Shown here: in pieces, positions 25,766 through 34,029 of the stretch
Layout: each line of letters opens with the position of its first letter
Numbering within the stretch: position 1 is the first letter of the stretch
Assembly (NCBI RefSeq): GCF_000695625.1
Contig: NZ_JMQI01000006.1
Coordinates: 1 to 64,000 of the forward strand
DNA length: 64,000 bases
Direction: 5' to 3'
Source of the DNA: Amycolatopsis rifamycinica
Lineage (GTDB): Bacteria > Actinomycetota > Actinomycetes > Mycobacteriales > Pseudonocardiaceae
Position numbers and translations under genes: made by a program
Notes under the pieces: generated by a model
What the model was told of the DNA's origin: nothing
Databases searched by the model: none
The model's input: the letters and a program-made list of their open reading frames with translations, nothing else

Positions 25766-25978
25766 GTGACCGGCGCGATACCGCGCCAACGCGGAACCGA
25801 AACTTCCGAAGAGGATTTCGCGAAACTGGGGCTCGGCGGCTCACTGGCCCTGACCGGGTTGCTGGCCGTCGTCAAGATCGCGGAAACCGCCACGGGCGTG
25901 GTGCTGACCGCCACCGGGGTGCTGCCCGGTGCCAGTCCCTCGAAGGAGCGGGCTCCGGCCCGGCCGGGAGGGGAATGA
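25766..25978 (+). CDS. Small single-pass membrane protein, unknown function
   Basis: The predicted 70-residue protein has a polar N-terminus (TGAIPRQRGTETSEEDFAKL), one hydrophobic helix (LGGSLALTGLLAVVKIAETATGVVLTATGVL) and a basic Pro-rich tail. GTG 25766 follows GGAAGG by 8 bases. Its stop overlaps the ATG of the TPR gene (ATGA), so the two are translationally coupled. I do not recognise a family. It could be a membrane anchor or regulator of its partner. Confidence 0.55.
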   Translation: MTGAIPRQRGTETSEEDFAKLGLGGSLALTGLLAVVKIAETATGVVLTATGVLPGASPSKERAPARPGGE

Positions 25979-26976
25979 GCGGGGCTGCCCGATCGGCAGC
26001 TCTCTACGGACGGAGGGCTGCCATGACCGGCAGTGGCGGGCGGGACGGATCCCGCCGGACTCGTGTGGGCCTCGCCGACGTGCAACGGCTCGAGGACACC
26101 GTCGCGCGGCTTCGGGCCCGCGACTACCGCTACGGCGGTGGTGCCTGCGACGAGGCCGTCGCGGAGGTGCTGCCCCACGCGCTGGGGCTGCTGGGCGGCA
26201 CGGTGCGCGGGAAGGTGCGGCCGCGGCTCTGCACCGCCGTCGCCGACCTGTACAACCTCGCCGGCTGGATCAGGTTCGACGACGACCGCCCGGACGCCGC
26301 GCTGGACGCGTTCGCGCAGGCGCTGGACCTGGCCGTCGAAGCGGGCAACCACGACCTCCAGGCCAACATCCGGTACCGCGCGGGGCGGCTGCTGCTGCAC
26401 TACGACGCGGTGGACCCGGCGCTGACGGAGTTCGCGCGTGGCCGCGAGGCGGCGCTGCGGGCGCGGTCGCCGCTGGCCCAGGCGATCCTGTCGGCCAACC
26501 AGGCGTGGGCGCACGCCAAGAAGGCCGACGTCGTCTCCGCGCTGAACTGCCTGCACCAGGCCCGCCGGGAGTTCGCCGACGCCGAGGGCGCGGAACCGTC
26601 GCCGTGGGCGGCCTTCTTCGGGCCGACCGACCTGGCGGCGATGATCGGCACGGTCTACGGGGAGCTGGCCCAGGTCGTCGACGTCCGGCACGGCCGCGAC
26701 GGCATCCCCGCGCTCGTCGACGCGATCGCCGGCTACGGCCCGGAAATGGCCCGCAGCCGGTCCCTGACGGTGATCTGGCTGGCCACCGTGCACGCGTTGG
26801 CCGGCGACCTCGACGTCGCGGCCGAAGCCGGGCGGGAGGCGATCGAGCTGGCCGGCACCCTGCACTCGCCCCGGACCCGGCAGCGGCTGCGGACGCTGTC
26901 GGCCGCGGCCCGGCGCCACCGGCGCGACCCCCGTGCCGGGGAAATCATCGAAATGGTCGGGCATTCCGGACAATAA
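25975..26976 (+). CDS. TPR-containing regulator-like protein without a DNA-binding domain
   Basis: The 333-residue protein is built of helical repeats: LCTAVADLYNLAGWIRFDDDRPDAALDAFAQALDLAVEAGNHDLQANIRYRAGRLLLHYDAVDPAL and following stretches. This pattern matches the C-terminal TPR half of actinobacterial HTH-TPR regulators, but no HTH precedes it. ATG 25975 has GGGAGGGG directly upstream. It may bind a peptide or another protein instead of DNA, or be a regulator that lost its HTH. Coupling to the small membrane protein suggests joint action. Confidence 0.65.
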   Translation: MSGAARSAALYGRRAAMTGSGGRDGSRRTRVGLADVQRLEDTVARLRARDYRYGGGACDEAVAEVLPHALGLLGGTVRGKVRPRLCTAVADLYNLAGWIRFDDDRPDAALDAFAQALDLAVEAGNHDLQANIRYRAGRLLLHYDAVDPALTEFARGREAALRARSPLAQAILSANQAWAHAKKADVVSALNCLHQARREFADAEGAEPSPWAAFFGPTDLAAMIGTVYGELAQVVDVRHGRDGIPALVDAIAGYGPEMARSRSLTVIWLATVHALAGDLDVAAEAGREAIELAGTLHSPRTRQRLRTLSAAARRHRRDPRAGEIIEMVGHSGQ

Positions 26977-26989
26977 TCGTTTTGCCATG

Positions 26990-27005
26990 GGCAGGTAAAC
27001 CTGCC
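26990..27005. promoter_or_regulatory. Short palindrome before the S53 protease gene
   Basis: GGCAGGTAAACCTGCC is a perfect 7-base inverted repeat with a 2-base centre. It lies 14 bases after the TPR gene stop and 138 bases before the protease start. The tiny centre favours an operator over a terminator. Function is inferred only from symmetry. Confidence 0.35.
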
Positions 27006-27142
27006 GGAAAATGAAAATGGGATCCGGCGAAGGACAGACAAAAGTAGGTTCCTCGGCGTGATCGTGGCTTCTTATGCTTCTCGGCAACCTGCGGCGAGCA
27101 TTCCGCGCAGGCCCGGTCCCCACCGCCGAGAGGAAATTCCCC

Positions 27143-28792
27143 ATGCGCTTGCGCAAGCTCGTCGCGGCCGCTGTGCCGCTGCCTGCGTTGCTCGGCCTCG
27201 CCGTGGCCGTCCCGGCCGCCGCGGCGTCGGAACCCCTGGTCACGCTGGCTGACAACGCGGCCCCGCTGATCAACAGCGCCCGCACCGGCGACGTGGCGGC
27301 CGACCGGCCGATCACCGCCGCGCTCTCGCTGAAACTGCACAACCAGCAGGCGCTGGAAAAGTTCCTCGCCGACGTGCAGAATCCGGCGTCGCCGCAATAC
27401 CACCGGTTCCTGTCCCCGGCGCAGTTCAATGCCAGGTTCGGCCCCACCCAGGCGGACGTTGACAAGGCCGTCTCATTTCTCGGGAAAGCCGGGCTGACCG
27501 GGATCGAGGTTTCCGGCAACCGGCAGGCGATCACGTTCACCGGCTCGGCGGCGCAGCTCGAGTCGGCGTTCCGGACCGGGATCGGCACCTACCACGACCG
27601 GGTTTCCGGGCGGGACTTCTTCGCCAACGACGCCGTCCCGGCCGTGCCGGCGAGCGTCTCGGACGTCGTGAGCGGCGTCGTCGGCCTCGACGACCACGCG
27701 GTGCGCACGCATTCGGCGAAGCCGCTGGCCCAGCCCAACGTCGTCAGGTCCGTCACCCCGCCGGTGCTCAAGACCGCGTACGGCACCAGCGGCCTGTCCG
27801 CGACGGGCAGCGGCGTGCACGTCGGGTTCGTCGAGTTCGACGGCTACCGGAAATCCGACATCACCAAGTACGACAGCACGTACGGCCTTTCCGCGGGTTC
27901 GGTGACCACCGTGCCGGTGAACGGCGCGAACTACGACTCGGCGCCGGGCGACGGCCAGATCGAGGTCGAGCTCGACATCGAGGTCGTGCACGCGCTGGCC
28001 GCGGCGGCCGACGACTACGTCTACGAAGCGCCGAACTCGAGCGCCGGCGAACTGGCGATGTACCAGAAGATCGCGTCGGACGCGACGGTCGACGTCGTCT
28101 CGATCTCCTGGGGCGCCTGCGAAGCGGCCGAGGGTTCGAGCGCGGCGAAGAGCGTCAGCAGCGCGATCGCGACCGGCACGGCGGAGGGCATCTCGTACTT
28201 CGCGGCGGCCGGCGACGACGGCACGACCGACTGCTACCGCCAGACGGGTTCGACGGCTCGCGGCGTGGACTTCCCGGCGTCGAGCCCGAACGTCTCGGGC
28301 GTCGGCGGGACCAAGCTGAGCGTGACGTCGACCAACGGCTACAGCGGCGAAGTGGTGTGGAACGACGGCAGCAGCGGCGGCTCGACCGGCGGCGGGATCT
28401 CGACGGTGTTCACGGCGCCGTCGTGGCAGTCCGCGCAGAGCACGACGTACCGCAAGGTTCCGGACGTGTCGGCGGACGCCTCGCCGACGTCGGGTTACTA
28501 CATCTACAGCGCGGGAACGTGGGAGACGGTCGGCGGCACGTCGGGCGCGACGCCGTTGTGGGCGGCCTTCGCGGTCCTGCAGAACCAGGTGCACGGCGGG
28601 GCGCTGGGCAACCTGAACCCGAAGTTCTACTCGATCGGCAACGGGTCCTCGTACGGCACGGGCTTCCACGACGTGACGACGGGCAACAACACCCTCCACG
28701 GGACCACCGGGTTCAGTGCGGGGACGGGGTACGACCAGGTGACGGGCTGGGGTTCGTTCAAGGCGGGCGGGCTGTCCGGCCTGATCGGCTGA
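27143..28792 (+). CDS. Secreted S53-family (sedolisin/kumamolisin-like) protease
   Basis: The 549-residue pre-pro-protease has a signal peptide (1 to about 29), a pro-domain (about 35-200, with SLKLHNQQALEKFLADVQNPASPQYHRFLSPAQF) and a catalytic domain. The catalytic Glu and Asp fit E274 and D278 in GQIEVELDIEV, the oxyanion-hole Asp fits D358 in AAAGDDG, and the nucleophile fits S467 in GGTSGATPLWAAF. A C-terminal calcium-site region (GFHDVTTGNN) is present. S53 enzymes work at acid pH and release themselves from the pro-domain. ATG 27143 follows AGAGGAAA. Confidence 0.92.
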   Translation: MRLRKLVAAAVPLPALLGLAVAVPAAAASEPLVTLADNAAPLINSARTGDVAADRPITAALSLKLHNQQALEKFLADVQNPASPQYHRFLSPAQFNARFGPTQADVDKAVSFLGKAGLTGIEVSGNRQAITFTGSAAQLESAFRTGIGTYHDRVSGRDFFANDAVPAVPASVSDVVSGVVGLDDHAVRTHSAKPLAQPNVVRSVTPPVLKTAYGTSGLSATGSGVHVGFVEFDGYRKSDITKYDSTYGLSAGSVTTVPVNGANYDSAPGDGQIEVELDIEVVHALAAAADDYVYEAPNSSAGELAMYQKIASDATVDVVSISWGACEAAEGSSAAKSVSSAIATGTAEGISYFAAAGDDGTTDCYRQTGSTARGVDFPASSPNVSGVGGTKLSVTSTNGYSGEVVWNDGSSGGSTGGGISTVFTAPSWQSAQSTTYRKVPDVSADASPTSGYYIYSAGTWETVGGTSGATPLWAAFAVLQNQVHGGALGNLNPKFYSIGNGSSYGTGFHDVTTGNNTLHGTTGFSAGTGYDQVTGWGSFKAGGLSGLIG

Positions 28793-28802
28793 GGGACGGA
28801 GG

Positions 28803-28838
28803 CCGGGGCTGTCGCGCGTTCGCGACGGCCCCGGTTTT
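28803..28838 (+). terminator. Rho-independent terminator after the S53 protease
   Basis: A 13-bp stem (CCGGGGCTGTCGC with GCGACGGCCCCGG, one G-T pair) and 6-base loop are followed by TTTT. It begins 11 bases after the protease stop. Confidence 0.85.
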
Positions 28839-28873
28839 CCGGTTTTGTCGGTGGCCGGTGACACAATGTGTGC

Positions 28874-29725
28874 ATGGCAACACTGGTAGCGACTCCGAGG
28901 TCCCGCGCGCTGGGCTTCGGCCTCCGGACGGCGAGGGAGGCCCGGAAGCTGGGCGTGCGCGAACTCGCGCGGATGGCGAAGGTGGCGGCGCAGAGCCTCT
29001 CGCACTGGGAGAGCGGGACGCGGGTGCCCAAGATCGAGCAGGTGGCGTTGCTGCTCGGGGCGCTGCGGGTCGAGCCGGTGGAGCGGAAACGGTTGCTGGA
29101 GCTGGCGAGGAACGCCCGCGAGCCCAACTGGCTCGAGCACAGCCTGCCCGGCATCTCGCCGCGGCTCTCGGCTTTCATCGAGTACGAGCGCACGGCCTCG
29201 GCGATCTTCGCCTGGGAGCCCCTGCTGATCCCCGGGCTGCTGCAGACCCCGGAATACGCTTGGGCGATCCTCGGTACCGGCGGCCGGCGCCGGGCGGAGG
29301 AGGAGCTGCGGCTGAGGTTGAAGGTCCGCCTGCTGCGGCAGGAGGTGCTGACCGGCCGCGATCCTTCTCCCTACACCGTTTTCCTCGCCGAGCCGGTCAT
29401 CCGGCAGCGGCTCGGCGGCCGCGAGATCATGGTTCCGCAGCTGAGGCACCTCGCCGAATTGGCCGAGCGGCGGAACATCAGCCTGCGGGTGCTGCCGGAG
29501 AGCGAGGAGTTCCACCCGGGTCTCAACGGTTCCTTCGTCATCTTCGACTACGCCGACCTGCCCCCGATCGTCTTCCTGGAGCAGTACCGGGGCAGCGCTT
29601 ACCTCTACGATGAGCAGCAGGTGGCCGATTACCGGGCGGCCCAGCGGGCGATGGCGGCACTGGCCCTGAGCGAGCAGGAATCCCGCGCGCTCATCCGGGG
29701 GGTGATCGCCGACTTGGAGGCGTGA
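28874..29725 (+). CDS. Xre-family HTH regulator with DUF5753 domain
   Basis: The 283-residue protein has an N-terminal helix-turn-helix (about 10-70; RTAREARKLGVRELARMAKVAAQSLSHWESGTRVP). A DUF5753 region follows: EYERTASAIFAWEPLLIPGLLQTPEYA, VFLAEPVIRQRLGG, ISLRVLPESEEFHPGLNGSFVIFDY. ATG 28874 was chosen over GTG 28868 two codons upstream; either is possible. Its stop overlaps the start of a DUF397 gene. Such Xre/DUF397 pairs are widespread in Streptomyces and relatives, where several affect development and antibiotic production. Confidence 0.9.
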   Translation: MATLVATPRSRALGFGLRTAREARKLGVRELARMAKVAAQSLSHWESGTRVPKIEQVALLLGALRVEPVERKRLLELARNAREPNWLEHSLPGISPRLSAFIEYERTASAIFAWEPLLIPGLLQTPEYAWAILGTGGRRRAEEELRLRLKVRLLRQEVLTGRDPSPYTVFLAEPVIRQRLGGREIMVPQLRHLAELAERRNISLRVLPESEEFHPGLNGSFVIFDYADLPPIVFLEQYRGSAYLYDEQQVADYRAAQRAMAALALSEQESRALIRGVIADLEA

Positions 29726-29883
29726 TGTGGCGTAAGTCCAGCTATAGCGGCAGCGAAGAGAACTGCGTGGAGGTGAACCTCGGGCCGGTGTCACAGATCC
29801 GGGACACCAAGGACCGCTCCGGCGGCACCCTGGCCGTCGGTTCGGCCGCTTGGCGGGCTTTCCTTCGCAAGGCTAAGCGTTAA
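29725..29883 (+). CDS. DUF397 protein, partner of the Xre regulator
   Basis: The 52-residue protein reads MWRKSSYSGSEENCVEVN at the start, then IRDTKDRSGGTLAVGSAAWRAFL, the diagnostic DUF397 pattern. ATG 29725 overlaps the regulator stop (TGATG). DUF397 proteins partner adjacent Xre regulators and are thought to modulate them as antitoxin-like or anti-regulator partners. Confidence 0.92.
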   Translation: MWRKSSYSGSEENCVEVNLGPVSQIRDTKDRSGGTLAVGSAAWRAFLRKAKR

Positions 29884-29892
29884 CCTGTCCGC

Positions 29893-31479
29893 ATGATCAA
29901 GCGCACGGTGCTGGACGCCACCCGTGAACTCCTCCGCGAACTCGGCCTCACCACCGTGTTCGGCAACCCCGGCACCACCGAGGTGCCGTTCCTCACCGAC
30001 TGGCCGGACGACTTCGACTACGTCCTCGGCCTGCAGGAATCCGCCGTCGTGGCGATGGCCGACGCCTACGCTCAGGCCACCCGCCAGGCCGTGCTCGTCA
30101 ACCTGCACTCCGCCGGCGGGGTCGGGCACGGGCTCGGCAGCCTGTTCAACGCCTACCGCAACCGGACGCCGCTGATCGTCGTCGCGGGGCAGCAGGTCCG
30201 GTCGCTCATCCCGCACGAGCCCTTCCTCGGTGCCCTCGAAGCGCCCGAATTCCCGAAGCCGTACGTGAAGTGGTCGATCGAGCCCGCTTCCGCCGAGGAC
30301 GTCCCGGCCGCGCTCGCGCGGGCCTACCACGTCGCCACCCAGGCGCCGTCCGGTCCCGTCTTCGTTTCCGTTCCCGCCGACGACTGGTCCGTCACCACCG
30401 AACGGCCCATCGTCTCGCGCCCCCGGATCCGCGGCTTCGCGCCCGATCCCGAGGCCGTCGACGAGCTCAACGCCGCACTGGAAGCCGCCGAGCGGCCGGC
30501 GATCGTCGTCGGGGGAGCCGTCGACCAGGACGCGGCCGTCGTCGAAACCGTCGCGCTCGCCGAACGGCTCAACGCCGCCGTGTGGGTCGCGCCGATGTCC
30601 TACCGCTGCTCGTTCCCCGAAGACCACCCGCTGTTCCAAGGGTTCCTCGACCCCGAACGCGGTGCCGTCTCCGATGCCCTCGCGCCGTACGACCTCGTCG
30701 TCGTGCTGGGCGCGCCCGCCTTCACCTACCACGTCGAGCGCGGGCGCGGGGAAGCTCCGCTGCCGCCGCTGTTCATCGTCAGCGACGACGAGCAGGTCCT
30801 CGCGCGCGCCTTCGAAGGCACCGGCATCCGCGCCACGCCGAAGCTGGGCATCCGGGCGCTGCTGAACGTCGTCGAGCGCGGCACGCGGCCCGCGCCCGCT
30901 CCGCGGCAGCGTCCCGCGAAGCCGAGCGGGGACACGCTGACCGGTGAACTGGTCTACTCGACGCTCGCGGAAGTGTTGCCGGACAACGCTTTGGTCGTCG
31001 AAGAGGCGCCCAGCCACCGCGGCATCCTGCACGACCACCTGCCGATCACGGCCACCGACACGGGTTTCCTGACCATGGCCAGCGGCACGCTCGGCTACGG
31101 CGTCCCCGGCGTGGTCGGCGCGGCCCTCGCCCGCCCGGACCGCAAGGTCGTCGGCGTGATCGGCGACGGCTCCAGCATGTACGGCATCCAGGCCCTCTGG
31201 ACGGCGGCGCGCGAAGAACTGCCGGTGACGTTCGTGATCCTGGACAACTCCGAGTACGCGGCGGTCCGCATCCTCGGCGACGCGATCGGCGGCGCCAAGC
31301 TCCCGGGCACCGAACTGGGCGGCATCGGCTTCGCGGCGCTGGCGGAAAGCATGGGCTGCCACGGCGTGACGATCACCGAGCCGGCGGACCTGGCCCCCGG
31401 CCTGACGGCGGCACTGGCCGACCCGCGCCCGACGCTGGTCCACGTCCGGGTCGCCCAGTCGTCCAAGTCCCTGTACTGA
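29893..31479 (+). CDS. mdlC: ThDP-dependent decarboxylase, benzoylformate decarboxylase-like
   Basis: The 528-residue enzyme, the same length as Pseudomonas benzoylformate decarboxylase, aligns with it throughout: VFGNPGTTEVPFLTDWPDDFDYVLGLQE, NLHSAGGVGHGLGSLFNA, VKWSIEPASAEDVPAA, GAPAFTYH, and the ThDP-binding GDGSSMYGIQALWTAA...LDNSEY. Glu49 (ThDP activation), His72 and the His of TYHVERG match known active-site residues. The active-site serine of NPGSNE is Thr28 (NPGTTE), so activity or preference may differ. It starts 9 bases after the DUF397 gene and ends at a strong hairpin. Confidence 0.8.
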   Translation: MIKRTVLDATRELLRELGLTTVFGNPGTTEVPFLTDWPDDFDYVLGLQESAVVAMADAYAQATRQAVLVNLHSAGGVGHGLGSLFNAYRNRTPLIVVAGQQVRSLIPHEPFLGALEAPEFPKPYVKWSIEPASAEDVPAALARAYHVATQAPSGPVFVSVPADDWSVTTERPIVSRPRIRGFAPDPEAVDELNAALEAAERPAIVVGGAVDQDAAVVETVALAERLNAAVWVAPMSYRCSFPEDHPLFQGFLDPERGAVSDALAPYDLVVVLGAPAFTYHVERGRGEAPLPPLFIVSDDEQVLARAFEGTGIRATPKLGIRALLNVVERGTRPAPAPRQRPAKPSGDTLTGELVYSTLAEVLPDNALVVEEAPSHRGILHDHLPITATDTGFLTMASGTLGYGVPGVVGAALARPDRKVVGVIGDGSSMYGIQALWTAAREELPVTFVILDNSEYAAVRILGDAIGGAKLPGTELGGIGFAALAESMGCHGVTITEPADLAPGLTAALADPRPTLVHVRVAQSSKSLY

Positions 31480-31482
31480 CGG

Positions 31483-31528
31483 TCGTGGGCGGTAAGGCGG
31501 GGGTAGGAACCCGCCTTACCGCCCACGA
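31483..31528. terminator. Bidirectional terminator, 19-bp perfect hairpin
   Basis: A perfect 19-bp stem (31483-31501, begins TCGTGGGCGG; 31510-31528) has an 8-base loop. It lies between the convergent decarboxylase and ABC ATPase genes. No T run is present. Confidence 0.75.
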
Positions 31529-31545
31529 CGAGCGCTGACGCCGGG

Positions 31546-32406
31546 TCAGCTCCCGGTCTTGGTCTCCGTCACGCTCTTGGCCCGCTCGGCCAGTTCCCAC
31601 TCCGCCGCGTCGGAAGCCGCGGTGGCGGCGTCCGCCGGGGTGCCGCCGTGCAGCAGCCGCGCCACTTCGCCGCGCAGGGTCACGAACTCCGCCGACTCGC
31701 GGGTGGTGATCTGGTCCCGCGTGGCGGGCAGGCCCACCGGCAGGTCCGCCACGATCGACGCCGGTGACTTCGAGAGCACCAGCACGCGGTCGGACAGGTA
31801 CACGCTCTCGTCGATGTCGTGGGTGACGACCAGGACCGTGCTGCCCTGCTCGCGCTGGACGCGCCGGGTCAAGTCCTCGAGTTCGAAGCGTGTCTGGGCG
31901 TCGACCGAGGCGAACGGCTCGTCCATCAGCAGCAGCGCCGGGCGGCTGGCCAGCGCGCGGGCGATCGACACCCGCTGCTGCATGCCGCCGGACAGCTGCC
32001 ACGGGTACTTCCCGCCGACGCCCGACAAACCGACGTGCTCCAGTGCCTCCGCCGCTCGTTCACGGCGTTCCGCGCGCGAGATCGGCCGCCACCGCAGCGG
32101 GAATTCGACGTTCTTCTGCACCGAAAGCCAGGGGAACAGCGATCGGCTGTAGTCCTGGAACACGACGGCCAGGTCGTCCGGCACGCCGGAGACGCGGTCG
32201 CCGTGCAGGCTGACCGTGCCGTCGGTCGGCGCGGTGAGCCCGGCGATGCAGCGCAGCAGCGTCGACTTCCCGCAGCCCGACGGGCCGACGATGCTGGCCA
32301 GCTGTCCGGCCTCGACGGTGAACGAAAGGTTGTTCACCGCGGTGTGCGCCTTCGCGCCGCTGCCGTAGGTGTGGCTGAGGCCGGACACTTCGAGCATGGT
32401 GGACAT
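31546..32406 (-). CDS. ABC-transporter ATPase (nitrate/sulfonate/taurine type)
   Basis: The 286-residue ATPase has Walker A GPSGCGKST, Q loop VVFQDYSRSLFPWLSV, signature LSGGMQQRVSIARAL, Walker B ALLLMDEPFASVD and H loop VVTHDIDES. The Q-loop region (FQDYSRSLFPWLSVQKNVEFPL) is characteristic of the NrtD/SsuB/TauB group. It is the last gene of the binding protein-permease-permease-ATPase operon. Uptake of an alkylsulfonate, taurine, nitrate or thiamine-precursor-like solute is possible; sequence alone does not decide. Confidence 0.88.
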   Translation of the reverse strand: MSTMLEVSGLSHTYGSGAKAHTAVNNLSFTVEAGQLASIVGPSGCGKSTLLRCIAGLTAPTDGTVSLHGDRVSGVPDDLAVVFQDYSRSLFPWLSVQKNVEFPLRWRPISRAERRERAAEALEHVGLSGVGGKYPWQLSGGMQQRVSIARALASRPALLLMDEPFASVDAQTRFELEDLTRRVQREQGSTVLVVTHDIDESVYLSDRVLVLSKSPASIVADLPVGLPATRDQITTRESAEFVTLRGEVARLLHGGTPADAATAASDAAEWELAERAKSVTETKTGS

Positions 32407-32427
32407 GGGGAGAGGCCTTTCGAAGTG

Positions 32428-33261
32428 TCAGTCGCGGCCGAGGCGGGCCGGCTGCCAGGCCAGCACCCGCCGCTCCGCGGCCAGGAAGATCGTGTTGAAG
32501 ACGTAGCCGAGGATGCCCAGCAGCACCAGCCACGCCCACATGGTCGGGAACTCGAAGTCCTGCTGGGCGTTCATCAGCGACCGGCCGATGCCGCGGTAGG
32601 CCCCGACGAGCTCGGAGATCACCATCAGCAGCAGCGAGATGGACAGGCTCACCCGCAGCCCGGCGAAGATCTTCGGCGCCGCCGCGGGCAGCACCACCAT
32701 GCCGAGCCAGTACCCGCGGGGGGTGCGGAACGACCGGGCCGTCTCCACCTTCACCTGGTCGACCGAGCGGACGCCGTCGATGGCGTTGAGCAGCACCGGC
32801 CACACCGCGCCGAAGATGATCGACCCGATCTGCATGCCCGAGCTCAGCCCGAACAGCACCGCGAACACCGGGATCAGCGTGGGCGGCGGGATCGAGCGGA
32901 AGAACGCGAACAGCGGGCCGAAGTAGTCGAGCGCCCGGTCGGACCGGCCGATCAGCACGCCGAGCAGGATGCCGACGACAGCCGCCAGCGCCCAGCCGCC
33001 GAGCATCCGGCCGAGGCTGGGCAACACGTTCTCGAACACCGTGTCGGTGAGGAACAGGTGGGCCGCCGGCCCGGTGAACCACAGCTTCCCGGCGGTGACC
33101 GCGATCTCCGTCGGCGGCGGGAAGAACTTGCTGCCGCCGGCCCGGGCGGCGAACTCCCAGACGACCACGAGGATCGCGAACAGCAGCCAGTTGCGCAGGA
33201 CCGAAGCGGCACCGCGCGCCGCGCGCCTGCCCACCCGGCCCGAAAGGGTCGCCGCCGTCAC
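32428..33261 (-). CDS. ABC-transporter permease (SsuC/TauC-like), second subunit
   Basis: The 277-residue permease has about six helices and the EAA-type loop VKVETARSFRTPRGYWLGMVVLPAAAPKIFAGLR. GTG 33261 overlaps the upstream permease stop (GTGA), so translation is coupled. Two different permeases imply a heterodimeric membrane core. Confidence 0.88.
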   Translation of the reverse strand: MTAATLSGRVGRRAARGAASVLRNWLLFAILVVVWEFAARAGGSKFFPPPTEIAVTAGKLWFTGPAAHLFLTDTVFENVLPSLGRMLGGWALAAVVGILLGVLIGRSDRALDYFGPLFAFFRSIPPPTLIPVFAVLFGLSSGMQIGSIIFGAVWPVLLNAIDGVRSVDQVKVETARSFRTPRGYWLGMVVLPAAAPKIFAGLRVSLSISLLLMVISELVGAYRGIGRSLMNAQQDFEFPTMWAWLVLLGILGYVFNTIFLAAERRVLAWQPARLGRD

Positions 33262-34028
33262 GCGATCGCCTCCCGGTCCACCGTGCTCCACCGGAACAGC
33301 CGCTTGCCCAGCTGTTCCAGCCCTTCGTTGATCAGGTACCCCAGCGCCCCGGCCACCACGGTACTGGCGAAGACCAGGTCGAACCGCGTCGAGCCGGTGC
33401 TGACCACCATGATGTAACTGCCGAGCCCGACTTCCGAACCGGCCAGGAACTCGGTGCTGACGACGGCGATCAGCGCGATCGTCGCGGACAGCCGGACGCC
33501 GGTGAAGACGAACGGCGCGGTCTGCGGCAGCGCGACCGACGACAGGATGCGGAACCGGCTGGTCCCGCAGGCCCGCGCGGTTTCCATGAGCACCGGGTCG
33601 ATCTCGCTCATCCCGTAGATCGTGTTGAACATGATCGGCCAGAGCGAGGCGTACACGCCGAGGGTGATCTTCGCTTCCGGTCCGGACCCGATCACCAGCA
33701 GCACGAGCGGGATGAGGGCGGCGACCGGGATGGGGCGGAGGAACTCGACGATCGCGGCGGTCGCGGTGCGCAGCGCCGGGATGCTGCCCAGCAGCAGGCC
33801 GGCGGGTACCGCGATCGCGATCGCGATGGCGATGGCGATCAGCCAGGCCAGCATGGTCGCGACGATGCCGCGGACGAAGGCGGCGTCGCCGAACAGCTCG
33901 CCCATGGTGACCAGGACGACGCTCGGCGGCGGGATGAACGTCTTGCTGACCAGGCCGACCTGGCAGACCGCCTCCCAGAACAGGAGGAAGCCGACCAGGC
34001 CGGCCAGGCCACGAAGCGGTTTTGCCAC
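33258..34028 (-). CDS. ABC-transporter permease (SsuC/TauC-like), first subunit
   Basis: The 256-residue permease has an N-terminal helix (LVGFLLFWEAVCQVGLV) and an EAA loop METARACGTSRFRILSSVALPQTAPFVFTGVR. An isoleucine/alanine repeat (AIAIAIAIAV) lies in helix three. GTG 34028 begins one base after the binding-protein stop. It pairs with the following permease. Confidence 0.88.
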   Translation of the reverse strand: MAKPLRGLAGLVGFLLFWEAVCQVGLVSKTFIPPPSVVLVTMGELFGDAAFVRGIVATMLAWLIAIAIAIAIAVPAGLLLGSIPALRTATAAIVEFLRPIPVAALIPLVLLVIGSGPEAKITLGVYASLWPIMFNTIYGMSEIDPVLMETARACGTSRFRILSSVALPQTAPFVFTGVRLSATIALIAVVSTEFLAGSEVGLGSYIMVVSTGSTRFDLVFASTVVAGALGYLINEGLEQLGKRLFRWSTVDREAIA

Positions 34029-34029
34029 G

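Noticed and set aside
13603..31479. Secondary-metabolite gene cluster
   Set aside because: An AfsR-like regulator, a flavin monooxygenase and a ThDP enzyme are present, but no synthase, carrier protein or terpene cyclase accompanies them.
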